In this document: positions 52,007 through 61,246 of the stretch, piece after piece
How the letters are laid out: every line of letters begins with the position of its first letter
How positions within the stretch are numbered: the first letter of the stretch is position 1
Source: JAWKNZ01 sp041391425
GTDB taxonomy: Bacteria; Bdellovibrionota_B; Oligoflexia; Oligoflexales; JAWKNZ01
DNA length: 64,000 nucleotides
Assembly: GCA_041391425.1 (NCBI GenBank)
Contig: JAWKNZ010000003.1
Location: forward strand, 248,001 to 312,000
Reading direction: 5' to 3'
Program-made: the position numbers and the translations under genes
Notes under the pieces: model-generated
Databases searched by the model: none
Told to the model about the DNA's origin: nothing
Seen by the model: the letters and a program-made list of their open reading frames with translations, nothing else

Positions 52007-53707
52007 TTGGTTCTGCAAGCAAGAAAACAGTTAATAACGTTACAAGAAACTCTTTATAAGAGAGCCTATAAAGATGCTCACGCACTTGCCGTGGGAACAT
52101 CTCGTAGCTTAGCTGCTTATTCAAGTCGGTTTGAGCAAAGTCTTCCTGAAAATTTTTCCCACACGACCATTGCAAAACTTTGTCAAAAAATTGAGAAATC
52201 ATCGATAGTATTATATGGCGATTTTCATACGTTAAGGCAGTCTCAGAGAGGATTGGTTAGGATTATAAGAGAGATGCTGCAAACAGAGCCGCGAAAAAAA
52301 ATTTCATTAGCTTTGGAAGCTTTTAGAGCTGCTGATCAGATCTTTCTTGATGGATTCCAAAGGGGTACCTTGAGCGAAGAGAAATTTTTAAGGAAAACAG
52401 ATTATCATGTTCGTTGGGGATTTCCATGGAATAACTTTAAAATGTTGCTCGATTTTGCGCGTGATCATGGTATTTATGTTTTTGGTATAAATAGTGAAAA
52501 TTCTGGTAAAGATTCATTAAATAAAAGAGATAACTTTGCGGCTGAGGTGCTCTCTAGGCGTTCTTCTTCACATCCAGGTGAGATTATCTTTTGTTTGATC
52601 GGTGAGCATCATCTGGCGGATAATCATCTACCTAAATCCATATTAAATGATGTGGTAGGAAGAAAAGCTAAGGTACTGAGGATAGTTAGCAATGTCGATA
52701 AGTATTTCTTTCAGATTTCTAGAGAAAAACCTACGCTTTCAACAGAATATTTGAAACTCAAGGATAATCTTTATTGTGTGATGAATTCTCCTCCTTGGTT
52801 GAAATGGCATTCGTTTACTATATGGGAAGAGCTGCGCTCCATAGATGAATATCAGGATTTTGATGATGAATTAGAGAATGAAGAAGAATTTGAGCAATAC
52901 ACCGAACAGACGTATGATGTCGATTATCATTTTTTAAGTATAGTGAAAGAGCTAGCTAAATTTATAGGAGCAAAGATACCTGAAAATTCTTTGAGTAAGT
53001 TCACTATTTATAGCAACTTATTTTCAGACCAGGTTGGTCAAGTTAACTTTGGCGATGCAGAGTTAGATTCTGAAATCGAAATTATGTTAAGACGATCAAA
53101 TTTGGACGGTATTTACTTTGTCTCAGATTCAAATGTTATATTGTTAAACGATTTGTCTATTAATAATTTATCTGAGGTTGCATCGCAATTTATTCATAAA
53201 CTATTGACGGGATTTTCGGATACAAATGGCGATGAGAGTGAGCGTTTTCAACGAAGAATTATAAAATCTATGATCGGTATGCTTGGTTCGAAAATGCTTA
53301 ATCCGAAAAGAAAGTGTCTTACTCTTAATGAGTTTAGAAAATATATAAAAAATAATCACAGAAAAAGACTTTCAGGTCATCTTAAGATGATACGCTGCGC
53401 ATATAGAGAAATCATTCGGTATCATGATTGGATGGCAGCAAAAACTTTTGACTATGACGGTAGTGAATGTTTTGTGCCGAGAAAAATATGCGAGAGCGAT
53501 ATAGAGTGCAATTTTGAAATTAGCCGCGCAATCGGTCTTGATCTTGGATATCAGTTATATGCGCTGGTAATGTCTAATAAAACAAGTGATACCTGGATTC
53601 GAAAAGTTTTCCAAAATGAAATTAGTAATCATACAGATGTATGGGAAATATTGAAAAATATTTTTCAAGTAGTCTATCACCCCGGTAGAAAGAAAATTAA
53701 TATATAA
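52007..53707 (+). CDS. ChaN-like (Tiki/haem-binding-uptake fold) protein
   Basis: 566 residues, from a TTG with AAGG 6 bases upstream. Residues ~65-240 match the ChaN/DUF399 domain: SSIVLYGDFHTLRQSQRGLV, ISLALEAFRAADQ, WGFPWNNFKMLLDFAR and FCLIGEHHLADNHLPKSI, with the paired DFH and GEHH blocks. ChaN in Campylobacter binds haem, and the wider Tiki fold includes proteases. There is no signal peptide, so this form is probably cytoplasmic. The C-terminal ~300 residues are helical and not recognised. A terminator follows about 120 bp downstream. Confidence 0.65.
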   Translation: MVLQARKQLITLQETLYKRAYKDAHALAVGTSRSLAAYSSRFEQSLPENFSHTTIAKLCQKIEKSSIVLYGDFHTLRQSQRGLVRIIREMLQTEPRKKISLALEAFRAADQIFLDGFQRGTLSEEKFLRKTDYHVRWGFPWNNFKMLLDFARDHGIYVFGINSENSGKDSLNKRDNFAAEVLSRRSSSHPGEIIFCLIGEHHLADNHLPKSILNDVVGRKAKVLRIVSNVDKYFFQISREKPTLSTEYLKLKDNLYCVMNSPPWLKWHSFTIWEELRSIDEYQDFDDELENEEEFEQYTEQTYDVDYHFLSIVKELAKFIGAKIPENSLSKFTIYSNLFSDQVGQVNFGDAELDSEIEIMLRRSNLDGIYFVSDSNVILLNDLSINNLSEVASQFIHKLLTGFSDTNGDESERFQRRIIKSMIGMLGSKMLNPKRKCLTLNEFRKYIKNNHRKRLSGHLKMIRCAYREIIRYHDWMAAKTFDYDGSECFVPRKICESDIECNFEISRAIGLDLGYQLYALVMSNKTSDTWIRKVFQNEISNHTDVWEILKNIFQVVYHPGRKKINI

Positions 53708-53721
53708 ATTGATAATTTTGG

Positions 53722-53808
53722 GTCCCCGGCAGAATCTGTGGGTAAGTCGACTCGCCGAGGCTTAGGCCGAGGCCTACATTGACGTCTAGGCCTAGGTTCT
53801 GCGCAAAC
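53722..53808. repeat. GC-rich palindromic intergenic element
   Basis: Much richer in G and C than its surroundings. It contains CTAGGCCTAG (perfect palindrome, about 53786-53795), AGGC-CGAG-GCCT, and outer GCAGAA / TTCTGC about 75 bp apart. The halves are imperfect inverted repeats. Only one copy is seen in the window. It looks like an intergenic REP- or MITE-type hairpin. Confidence 0.45.
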
Positions 53809-53825
53809 GAGTAACAACTGAAACG

Positions 53826-53849
53826 ATGTCTTTCCAGGGACATTTTTTT
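53826..53849 (+). terminator. Rho-independent terminator after the ChaN-like gene
   Basis: Stem ATGTC/GACAT, extended by two T-G pairs, loop TCCA, then a run of seven T. Confidence 0.6.
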
Positions 53850-53895
53850 GCGTGGTTGCATCCGACTCCAGGTAGTAAATGATAGTTGCTATACA

Positions 53896-54411
53896 TCACC
53901 TATTACCAAGGAATGCCGACTTCCATTTCTTTTTTATTAGACACCAAGTCTCAGAAGAACTATCGTAGACAAACCACTCGAATTCGTTTAACTCTTCACC
54001 TCGAAAATGAGATTCAGCAAGTTTTCTCGCTCTGCTGATTAGTTTGATCATGCTGTGATAGCATGAATAAACTCTTCTATGAGAAAGTGATTTTATATCA
54101 TTTAGATCGTAGATTTTTTCGATTAATTGATTTCGATCTAGCCTTTGATATGGATGGTCGAGAAATATTTCGTACGTTTTTTTGATTAGAGGGGAAGTAG
54201 ATAGATCTATGCTAATATTATTGCAAGTCAGTTTATTTTCACTAAGGCTAATGTTAGGCAAATGATGATTTTTAACTCCTGGGATAATGTCTTCGAGTAT
54301 GTCATTTATTAGTCCCGACTTAGGATTACAAGTTTTGAGTCCTATCAATAATACTTCCCATAGTTTTTGACTTAATGGAGATAATTCAAGAGCTTGTTCG
54401 TTCTTTTGCAT
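53896..54411 (-). CDS. Small protein with probable winged-helix domain
   Basis: 171 residues. The C-terminal ~100 residues resemble an OmpR-type winged helix: LIKKTYEIFLDHPYQRLDRN, HRRVYSCYHSMIKLISRARK, and a final wing WFVYDSSSETWCLIKK. The N-terminal ~60 residues are less ordered. No receiver domain is present. It could be a DNA-binding regulator of the motility genes on its right, but that is a guess. The similarity is weak, so the fold call is tentative. Confidence 0.45.
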   Translation of the reverse strand: MQKNEQALELSPLSQKLWEVLLIGLKTCNPKSGLINDILEDIIPGVKNHHLPNISLSENKLTCNNISIDLSTSPLIKKTYEIFLDHPYQRLDRNQLIEKIYDLNDIKSLSHRRVYSCYHSMIKLISRARKLAESHFRGEELNEFEWFVYDSSSETWCLIKKKWKSAFLGNR

Positions 54412-54598
54412 AATATCATTCCTTCTATTTTAGAGTTTAATAGATACTCACCAACGAAAGAAATCAATGTCATAATAAAATGAGTAAATCAAGGAAGCCA
54501 AGCTAAATTCTATAAAAATATGCTTCATTTCTTCATGGTTTTTTGAAAAAAACTTGGATGGATTTTATAAATTGGAGTAGATTATTTGTCTAAAATTA

Positions 54599-56290
54599 TT
54601 AGAAAAATAACACGTCGCCAGAATTGGCCGACTCATTCTCATCTTCTTTCATTTGAGAATCAGAATTAGTTTTCTCTTCTTTTTGAGGAGGCGTTTCTTT
54701 CTTTTCAACTATCTTTTCTGGGATCTCTTTAGAAGTTTCACTTTTTTCTAGTATCGCTGATTGGCGGAGATTATCCTCATTTTGTACATCCTTTGGTGAT
54801 GCTGGTTGGGAATTGTGAAGATCGATTACTTTATTTTCTATTTTTTCTTCATCTTTTATAGTTTCTTGTTTAGAGGATTCTATTTTGATTTTGGAGATCA
54901 TCTCTCCAGCAAGATCTCTGATTTGGGTTAGAGGAAGGACTGCAGCTTCGATTTCTTGCTTTGTTATATCTTGAAACTGTAAGCTTAAAATAATTTCATC
55001 TATATTTTGTGCAACTAGTTCAGAGCTTACTACAGATCCTTCGACTAACTTTGAAAAAACTTCAGTGCTTTCTTTAGCTGAAAATAGTAGAGAATCAACT
55101 GCATCATCAACGGCTTCTTTCTTACTTTTTGTCTTTTCTAAATTGTTGGTTAATGATTCAGATATTGCTTGTACCGAGTCATTTACATGTCCGACAATTT
55201 GAGTAATATCATTTGAAGCTTGGTTCGTTCGATCTGAAAGTTTTCTCACCTCTTCGGCTACAACACTGAAGCCTCTTCCGTGTTCTCCAGCTCTGGCGGC
55301 TTCAATTGCAGCATTTAGTGCTAATAAGTTTGTTAAGTCTGATATGTATTGAATATCTTCAGTAATCTTGTTGATGGTTGCTGTGTTCTCTAAGATAGCT
55401 TCTATCGATTTTGAATATTCTGCATTTAATTGTCCATTTTCTTCTAGCATTTCTGTCATGTCTTTAAGAAGGCTTAGAGAGCAATTTAGAACTGATGATA
55501 AGGATTGTTGACTTTTTCCATCCTTCCCCTCTACTTGATCGCCAGAAAATTGATTTGCAATTTGATTTGATTCCTGAAGATGTTCTTGGGCTTTTTCATA
55601 AATATATCTGACTTTATCTCCAATTTCTATTGCACTTCGCTCTGTGGAATTGATGACTGATTTAAGCTGTAGCTCAATTGTTGGGACTAGGTTTAATATT
55701 CTTTGTAGTAGTTCTTTTTGAGTAACTAATTCTTCATCACTTTCGATAAGTCTCTTTTCTAACTCTGATATTCTTAACTCAATTATTGAGCGTTCATTAC
55801 TTGGTTTTTCAAGAAGAGTATTGAGCTCTACTTTCAGTTTTTCTAATTCATCAGAAATCTTAGATTTTTCTTCCAATGTATGTGAAAGGTCGGCTTTGAA
55901 TTTGTTGGTAGAGCTTCTGCTTTCTTCGATCTGTTTGATCAAATCTGAAACTTGATTTTCAAGATCTGCTCTTATTTTTTGAAAATCGAAATCCAAAGTT
56001 CTTCTTATTATGTCAGGATTCGGTTCGTTTGAAAAACTTTCTTTTAAATCGGATATTTCTTCTTGTAACAATGTTATTTCTTCTAGGTACTCTTCTTCGC
56101 TCTTATGTGAATAGTTCTGATTGTTTTTTCGAGCAAGTACAACGAAGCTGAACCATAGCCATATGCAAAAAGTGAATACCCATGCGAGACTGCTTTGAAA
56201 ACCAAGTGAAGGACTGACAAGAGCAAGGCCGACTGGAATTAACCCCAAACCAACAAATATATAGTCATCTCGATTTATTGCCGCGGACAT
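54599..56290 (-). CDS. Methyl-accepting chemotaxis protein with CheZ-like motif
   Basis: 563 residues. Two membrane spans lie close together (about 13-30 and 33-51), so there is almost no periplasmic sensor; sensing is probably cytoplasmic or in the membrane. A long coiled coil (60-200) follows, without a clear HAMP. The signalling tip is NLLALNAAIEAARAGEHGRG with FSVVAEEVRKLSDRTNQASN (about 315-350). After it comes LSLQFQDITKQEIEA, where Asp441 and Gln445 have the spacing of the CheZ phosphatase pair, and the chain ends in a charged tail with GDVLFF. It is the last gene of the flbD-motA-motB-TPR cluster. Confidence 0.82.
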   Translation of the reverse strand: MSAAINRDDYIFVGLGLIPVGLALVSPSLGFQSSLAWVFTFCIWLWFSFVVLARKNNQNYSHKSEEEYLEEITLLQEEISDLKESFSNEPNPDIIRRTLDFDFQKIRADLENQVSDLIKQIEESRSSTNKFKADLSHTLEEKSKISDELEKLKVELNTLLEKPSNERSIIELRISELEKRLIESDEELVTQKELLQRILNLVPTIELQLKSVINSTERSAIEIGDKVRYIYEKAQEHLQESNQIANQFSGDQVEGKDGKSQQSLSSVLNCSLSLLKDMTEMLEENGQLNAEYSKSIEAILENTATINKITEDIQYISDLTNLLALNAAIEAARAGEHGRGFSVVAEEVRKLSDRTNQASNDITQIVGHVNDSVQAISESLTNNLEKTKSKKEAVDDAVDSLLFSAKESTEVFSKLVEGSVVSSELVAQNIDEIILSLQFQDITKQEIEAAVLPLTQIRDLAGEMISKIKIESSKQETIKDEEKIENKVIDLHNSQPASPKDVQNEDNLRQSAILEKSETSKEIPEKIVEKKETPPQKEEKTNSDSQMKEDENESANSGDVLFF

Positions 56291-56492
56291 TTAAATAAAT
56301 CCTATACTTATAAATTAGTTGTTAAGATTTTTTGAATCATACTATTAAAGATAATCTCTGAAACATCATCGGAGTTTTTGCGGTGTTCTTGAAAAGATTA
56401 TTTGTAGTCCGATTATAGGAAATATAAAAAATGTAGAAAATCTTTTATCTTTTTGGGTGATTGGATTTGAACCTGTGATGGATTCGATTTTA

Positions 56493-58832
56493 TTACCACA
56501 GGTCTTCGAATGTAGTTTTTTTTGAGTCTAGTCTAATATTTGAATATTTGACTTCGGGCAAACTTTTTGGAGCATTTTTGCTTATATGTTCCCAAATCTT
56601 TTGAGCGGATTCATTTTCTCCTCTGTCGTATAGGTCTTCTGAAGCTCTCCATAGATGTTTTATGACTTGTGGAATCATAGGCCAATTCAATCTTGATAAC
56701 CACCTTCTTTTATACAAACTAATATTATCGGCCAAAATTTGTGATTCTAATTCTAATAGTGATGAACCACAATCAAAGTCTATTTCTAGAATTCCCGGTA
56801 GGTGTTGATCAACGGCATTAGTAACAGAATTTACTACAAAATTGCTTCTAGAAAATTCGTTTGAATTGACTACAATTTTTGATAGAAGTGGATATTGTAG
56901 TTGGCACGCATATTTCTTTTCTTTTTTAGCCCATTCTGTTGCAAGTTTGTACGTCCATGGTAAGTTTATTTTATAAGATGAAGTTGCCATGATTCTATTT
57001 ATATAGTTGAGATGTAAGTTGTCTGTAGGTATTTGTAGATTCTTTTTACTAAGCTTATTGATCAATGCTTTGATTTGATTAGCCCGATTTATGTTATTTT
57101 TTTTGCTTTTTTCTGAATCTATCATTTCTGAAAGAAAGACAATGGATCGGATAATGTTTTCTTCCGTTTTAAGCTTCTTTTTGTATTCTGGCCAGAATTC
57201 TTTAGCTTTAGACGATTGATAGGTATCAATATAGGCTTCAAATAGATTACTTTTATGTTCAAGCGATATGGTTGTGAATAACGTTTTGCGATTATTTTCA
57301 AAAAATATAATGGCTTTATGAATTTCATTGTTTGAAAAATATTGATCTATTTTTGCAATTTGAGTTTCTTTTACTGGTGTGGCTAGATTTTTTAAAAACC
57401 TTGAATTTGGATATAAGTTTGAGAATTCTCTTACTCGTTCGATCATAGCTTGTGATCGTTCTCGTTGTGCATATGATGCGGTTTTGCAAGCCCAGGCTAG
57501 TTCAGTTGCTTGAGTTGGAATGCCCGTATTGGTAATATCATTTAGTAATTCTCTTGCGTGTTTAACATTATTTCCACTGTAGTAAGGGAGTTCCAGACAT
57601 GCTCTTCTGATTTTTGCAATGCTTGCAGCTTGGCTATTTGGAAACTGAGTTTCTACCTGAAAATAAGAAATCTTTGCTTTATCTCTGAGTTGAGGCTCGA
57701 CTTTGTTTTTTTGTGAACGCGCGAAGTATGCATCTGCGATTCTTAGTTTGGCCCAGGCTGAATAATTTTCTGGTAATGGATTTGTAATATTAAGAAAGCT
57801 TGAGCCTTTGACACCGTATTCTAACATTTTTTGTGCCTGAGAAAAGTGTCCCATCCAAAATAAAGATTCTCCTCTCAATATCATTTGTGTAGGGCTGATT
57901 TGTTTTCTGTCTTTATCTACAGCTATACTCAATGCATATGCATCTTCTGCGAGTTCATAATTGTTGAGATCAAAATAGATATCACCTATGCGCGCAAATG
58001 CTGATGCAACTTGCTGTGGCTCTGGATCTTCTCTAATTGCAGTATCTAATTCTTGAACTGCTCTTAGATAGCTTCGATTTTTTATCCAACTTTCTGCTAA
58101 CATTCGACCAAATTTGGATCGGTAATTTGATTGACCGGTTCCACGTAAATAGTTGATGCCGGTACTAGCAGCACCATATGCTCCAGCGAATCTACTATAT
58201 TTAAAGTAGATTGCTGCTAAGTTGTATAGATATTTAGGTGTTATTTGTTCTAAAACAGGGTCCGGTATATCTTTCTTTCTGATAAAAGCCCAGCTAAGAA
58301 AGGTGGCAGCGTTAGAGAATGCTATTCTGACATCATTATTATCTGTGCTTTTATATTTAATTAGCAATTCTTGAGCGATCTTTAAAAAGGAGATAGCGAT
58401 AAAGTAATCAGTTCTACGATGAAACTTGTATGTGTTGCCAAATTTAGCTCGAGCAGTAAGGAAAATATTTTTTGCTTCTTCATATTGTTTGTTTAGATAT
58501 GCTACACGTCCTTTATTTAAGTGCTCAAATGGACGGCCGTTTCCTATTGTTTTAGGAATTTCTAGATCGATGGATTGATGTGTAAATTCAATTGGAAAGT
58601 CTATTTTAGGTACTATTAGAGGGTAGCGCCAAAATAGTTCGTCAGAGATGTTTCTTTCGGCATTTTTTAGCGAAAAGTCATTAATTAATGTGTAGTTTTT
58701 GATAATTTCTTCGAAATTTTTTTGATACAATGGAGTATTGTCTTGTTTTGCAGCTAAGACGAAGATGAGTCCAAGTATGACAAACAATTTCTTTGCGGTG
58801 TAATTTATACATAATTTTAGCATATTGATCAT
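56493..58832 (-). CDS. Large exported TPR protein, motility-cluster partner
   Basis: 779 residues. A signal or anchor lies at residues 13-29 (KKLFVILGLIFVLAAK); the start could also be the second Met. The first two-thirds are tetratricopeptide repeats, e.g. GRVAYLNKQYEEAKNIFLTA, ARIGDIYFDLNNYELAEDAY and GESLFWMGHFSQAQKMLEYG. The layout resembles large TPR proteins of gliding and flagellar clusters in delta-proteobacteria. It sits 84 bp after motB and 202 bp before the chemoreceptor, on the same strand. Periplasmic scaffold for the motor is the likely job; direct evidence is lacking. Confidence 0.6.
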   Translation of the reverse strand: MINMLKLCINYTAKKLFVILGLIFVLAAKQDNTPLYQKNFEEIIKNYTLINDFSLKNAERNISDELFWRYPLIVPKIDFPIEFTHQSIDLEIPKTIGNGRPFEHLNKGRVAYLNKQYEEAKNIFLTARAKFGNTYKFHRRTDYFIAISFLKIAQELLIKYKSTDNNDVRIAFSNAATFLSWAFIRKKDIPDPVLEQITPKYLYNLAAIYFKYSRFAGAYGAASTGINYLRGTGQSNYRSKFGRMLAESWIKNRSYLRAVQELDTAIREDPEPQQVASAFARIGDIYFDLNNYELAEDAYALSIAVDKDRKQISPTQMILRGESLFWMGHFSQAQKMLEYGVKGSSFLNITNPLPENYSAWAKLRIADAYFARSQKNKVEPQLRDKAKISYFQVETQFPNSQAASIAKIRRACLELPYYSGNNVKHARELLNDITNTGIPTQATELAWACKTASYAQRERSQAMIERVREFSNLYPNSRFLKNLATPVKETQIAKIDQYFSNNEIHKAIIFFENNRKTLFTTISLEHKSNLFEAYIDTYQSSKAKEFWPEYKKKLKTEENIIRSIVFLSEMIDSEKSKKNNINRANQIKALINKLSKKNLQIPTDNLHLNYINRIMATSSYKINLPWTYKLATEWAKKEKKYACQLQYPLLSKIVVNSNEFSRSNFVVNSVTNAVDQHLPGILEIDFDCGSSLLELESQILADNISLYKRRWLSRLNWPMIPQVIKHLWRASEDLYDRGENESAQKIWEHISKNAPKSLPEVKYSNIRLDSKKTTFEDLW

Positions 58833-58916
58833 GGACTGATTTTTCGAGAAAAAATTTTTATTGTCATACGTTTTTTATTATATAAGTGTGATTTCGCACA
58901 TTATTAACTTTTTTCG

Positions 58917-59723
58917 TCATTGATCAATATCATCATCGGTATAGTGAACACGAATTTCGATCCGTCGATTAAGGGAACGCCCTTCAGCGGTAGAGTTTGA
59001 GGCTATGGGACGCATATCGGCGTAGCCAGCAGCGGATAATTTTGTTCTGGGGAAATTATGTTTTCTTATCATGTAACGTACTGCTGTTGTAGCTCTGAGT
59101 GCAGAAAGCTCCCAGTTGTTATAAGTGTTTGATGGTGGTATTGAATCTGTGTGTCCTTCTATTGTGACTGGTCTCCCAATATCTTTAAGGATTTGTATAA
59201 CGTCGTCAAAGTCTTTCTTTGCTTCAGAGCGTATTGTGGTGGCTCCTGGTTTATAAAAATGCCTTGCCATAAGCTTTAACTTTAAACCATTTGGAGTGCG
59301 TTGAACGTCTACTATTCTTGCTTCGCCCTTCTTTTTAGAGTCGCGAAATTTATTAGGACCATACAATCTTTCTTCTAACATTACATTTATTTTTGATAGT
59401 TCATCATTGATAATTTTGCTTTGCGATGATTGACTGGGATAGGCAGATTTTATTGGAGGCCTGGATTGATCACCGCGAAAATGATCGAAAATACCTAAGC
59501 CTTGTTCTCCGGGGCCAACTCTTCGGTCTACTGGGATATCTTCTAGTGGTGTGTTGAAGCTTTCTTGCATGGACCCTGCAGCTTTATCTTCGCTTTCGTC
59601 TCCAGATATATTCAATGAATATAAAACAACAAATACGGCAAAAAGTAGGGTTACCATGTCGGCGTAACTAACTAGCCAACGTTCATGGTTTTCAAACTCT
59701 GGACATTTTTGCTTTTTAGCCAA
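58917..59723 (-). CDS. motB: Flagellar motor stator protein MotB
   Basis: 268 residues. The single span is FENHERWLVSYADMVTLLFA onward, with the proton-binding Asp in YADMVTLLF (about residue 22). The C-terminal OmpA-like peptidoglycan-binding domain has TIEGHTDSIPPSNTYNNWEL, LSAAGYADMRPIASN and GRSLNRRIEIRV. With MotA it forms the ion channel that drives rotation and anchors to the cell wall. It starts 37 bp after motA. All key residues are present. Confidence 0.93.
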   Translation of the reverse strand: MAKKQKCPEFENHERWLVSYADMVTLLFAVFVVLYSLNISGDESEDKAAGSMQESFNTPLEDIPVDRRVGPGEQGLGIFDHFRGDQSRPPIKSAYPSQSSQSKIINDELSKINVMLEERLYGPNKFRDSKKKGEARIVDVQRTPNGLKLKLMARHFYKPGATTIRSEAKKDFDDVIQILKDIGRPVTIEGHTDSIPPSNTYNNWELSALRATTAVRYMIRKHNFPRTKLSAAGYADMRPIASNSTAEGRSLNRRIEIRVHYTDDDIDQ

Positions 59724-59760
59724 ATGGTAAAACCCTTACGTATTTTAAATTATCTTAAAT

Positions 59761-60519
59761 TTATTCTGGTGATTGTTCATCGCTTACAAAGACTGCTAGT
59801 TTCTCCTGGATTACTTTAGGATTTAAACCTGACAAAATCCCTTCTACCCCAATTATAACCATCTCACGGGCAAGGCTTTCAATAATTGCTTTTCTCTTTA
59901 TTTTTTTGCCAATAGGGATAAAGAATATATTTGCAAAACCAACTCCGTATAATGTCGCTACGAATGCTATGGCGATACCGGGGCCAATTAGATCAGGCTT
60001 ATCTAGATTTTCCATAACGTGTATTAATCCAAGTACGGCACCTAAGATTCCAATTGTTGGTGCAATGGCTCCAGCATCTTCCCAAAAATGTACAGCAACT
60101 TCTTGTTCTTCTAGACATACATGTTGTTCAGTTTCTAAGGTATCTCGAATGATATTGGGATCGGCTCCGTCGACAGCTAGCCGAATTGCTTTTGCTAAAG
60201 GTTCAAATTTTATTGATTCTCGTTTTTTTTCTAATGCTAGGATAGATTCTTTTCGTGCTGTTTGTGCTAAATCGATTATATCATCCATGATTTCTTTGTT
60301 GTTTGCCGTGGGATTGGACATAAAAGTTCCAATGCCTTTTAATGCGAAGATGAAATCACTAAGGGGATAGGCAACTAAGAGTGCTCCAGTTGCACCTCCA
60401 ATTACAATCAGAAATGCGGTGAATTGAATAACAGAACTAATATGGCCGCCTTCTAATATCAAGCCAACTAGAATACTACCTAAGCCTACAACTGGTCCGA
60501 TAAGACTTGTTAAGTCCAT
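59761..60519 (-). CDS. motA: Flagellar motor stator protein MotA
   Basis: 252 residues with four spans. Recognised by LIGPVVGLGSILVGLILEGG and IVIGGATGALLVAYPL at the N-terminus, ARKESILALEKK in the cytoplasmic loop (the Arg and Glu that contact FliG), and APTIGILGAVLGLIHVMENL in span three with its conserved Pro. Together with MotB it forms the stator. The gene lies between flbD (110 bp upstream) and motB. Confidence 0.93.
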   Translation of the reverse strand: MDLTSLIGPVVGLGSILVGLILEGGHISSVIQFTAFLIVIGGATGALLVAYPLSDFIFALKGIGTFMSNPTANNKEIMDDIIDLAQTARKESILALEKKRESIKFEPLAKAIRLAVDGADPNIIRDTLETEQHVCLEEQEVAVHFWEDAGAIAPTIGILGAVLGLIHVMENLDKPDLIGPGIAIAFVATLYGVGFANIFFIPIGKKIKRKAIIESLAREMVIIGVEGILSGLNPKVIQEKLAVFVSDEQSPE

Positions 60520-60629
60520 CCTACGCCCCTAAGTGGAATTAATGCCATCTGCTTTAGCGCCTGCATGGATTAAAGCTTTTATTGGTAAGCTTCTTATAAT
60601 AAGCCTAGGTCTTTGGTATGGTCGTAGGC

Positions 60630-60848
60630 TTATTTAGATTCAAGTGCTGAATCTTGTGCATTTGCTTTTGCTAGAATACTCGCCTTTAATTTTATCATGT
60701 TTTCTTCAATTGCATCTAATGACTCTTTAATAATCATTGAGTCACCATTTAGGAAGAGGATACGGGTGTCAGGATTTGCTTCTATATACTTGATAGATTC
60801 AATATTAACGAGAACTTTGGTATTGTCTAATTTAGTTAAAAGAAGCAA
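60630..60848 (-). CDS. flbD: FlbD-family flagellar protein
   Basis: 72 residues. The family is short and marked by MLLLTKLDNTKVLVNIESIK, IEANPDTRILFLNG and SLDAIEENMIKLK. FlbD-type small proteins stand beside motA in many spirochaetes, Firmicutes and delta-proteobacteria; their molecular role is unclear (distinct from the Caulobacter sigma-54 regulator of the same name). It is the first gene of the leftward motility cluster. Confidence 0.85.
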   Translation of the reverse strand: MLLLTKLDNTKVLVNIESIKYIEANPDTRILFLNGDSMIIKESLDAIEENMIKLKASILAKANAQDSALESK

Positions 60849-61246
60849 GAAATCTCCGATTTTTTTTAAATATTAACATGTTATTGTTTTAACCGAATCT
60901 TGTATGCTTAGTCGGGTTTGCCTTAAATCTAAATTTTTCTTCTAATAAAGTAGAAAAGTGTCGTTATTATAGGTAGATAGCTCATATTTTTTCTCTGCGC
61001 TCTTTCAACGTTTTTAGTTTATTAGCTTGCCTTATTGAGTGCAATTTCTACACTGCTTTAGCAGGATAATAACATCAGTACTTTTTTTCTTTGCGTTTTG
61101 ATATTCCACTCAGTCAGGCTGTTTTTAGTAATCTGATAACAGTATTTTGATCATACAAAATAGAGTGATACAGTGCGAAGGCTATGTCAATATTTATTAT
61201 GTTGATTATAGCATGGCTAGTGTATTGGCTTAACAAAATTATATAA
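60849..61246. other. Promoter gap between flbD and prfB
   Basis: Nearly 400 bp of AT-rich sequence between divergent genes, with no open frame, repeat or RNA that I can support. It should hold the motility promoter and the prfB promoter; neither -35/-10 pair is clear enough to mark. Confidence 0.4.
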
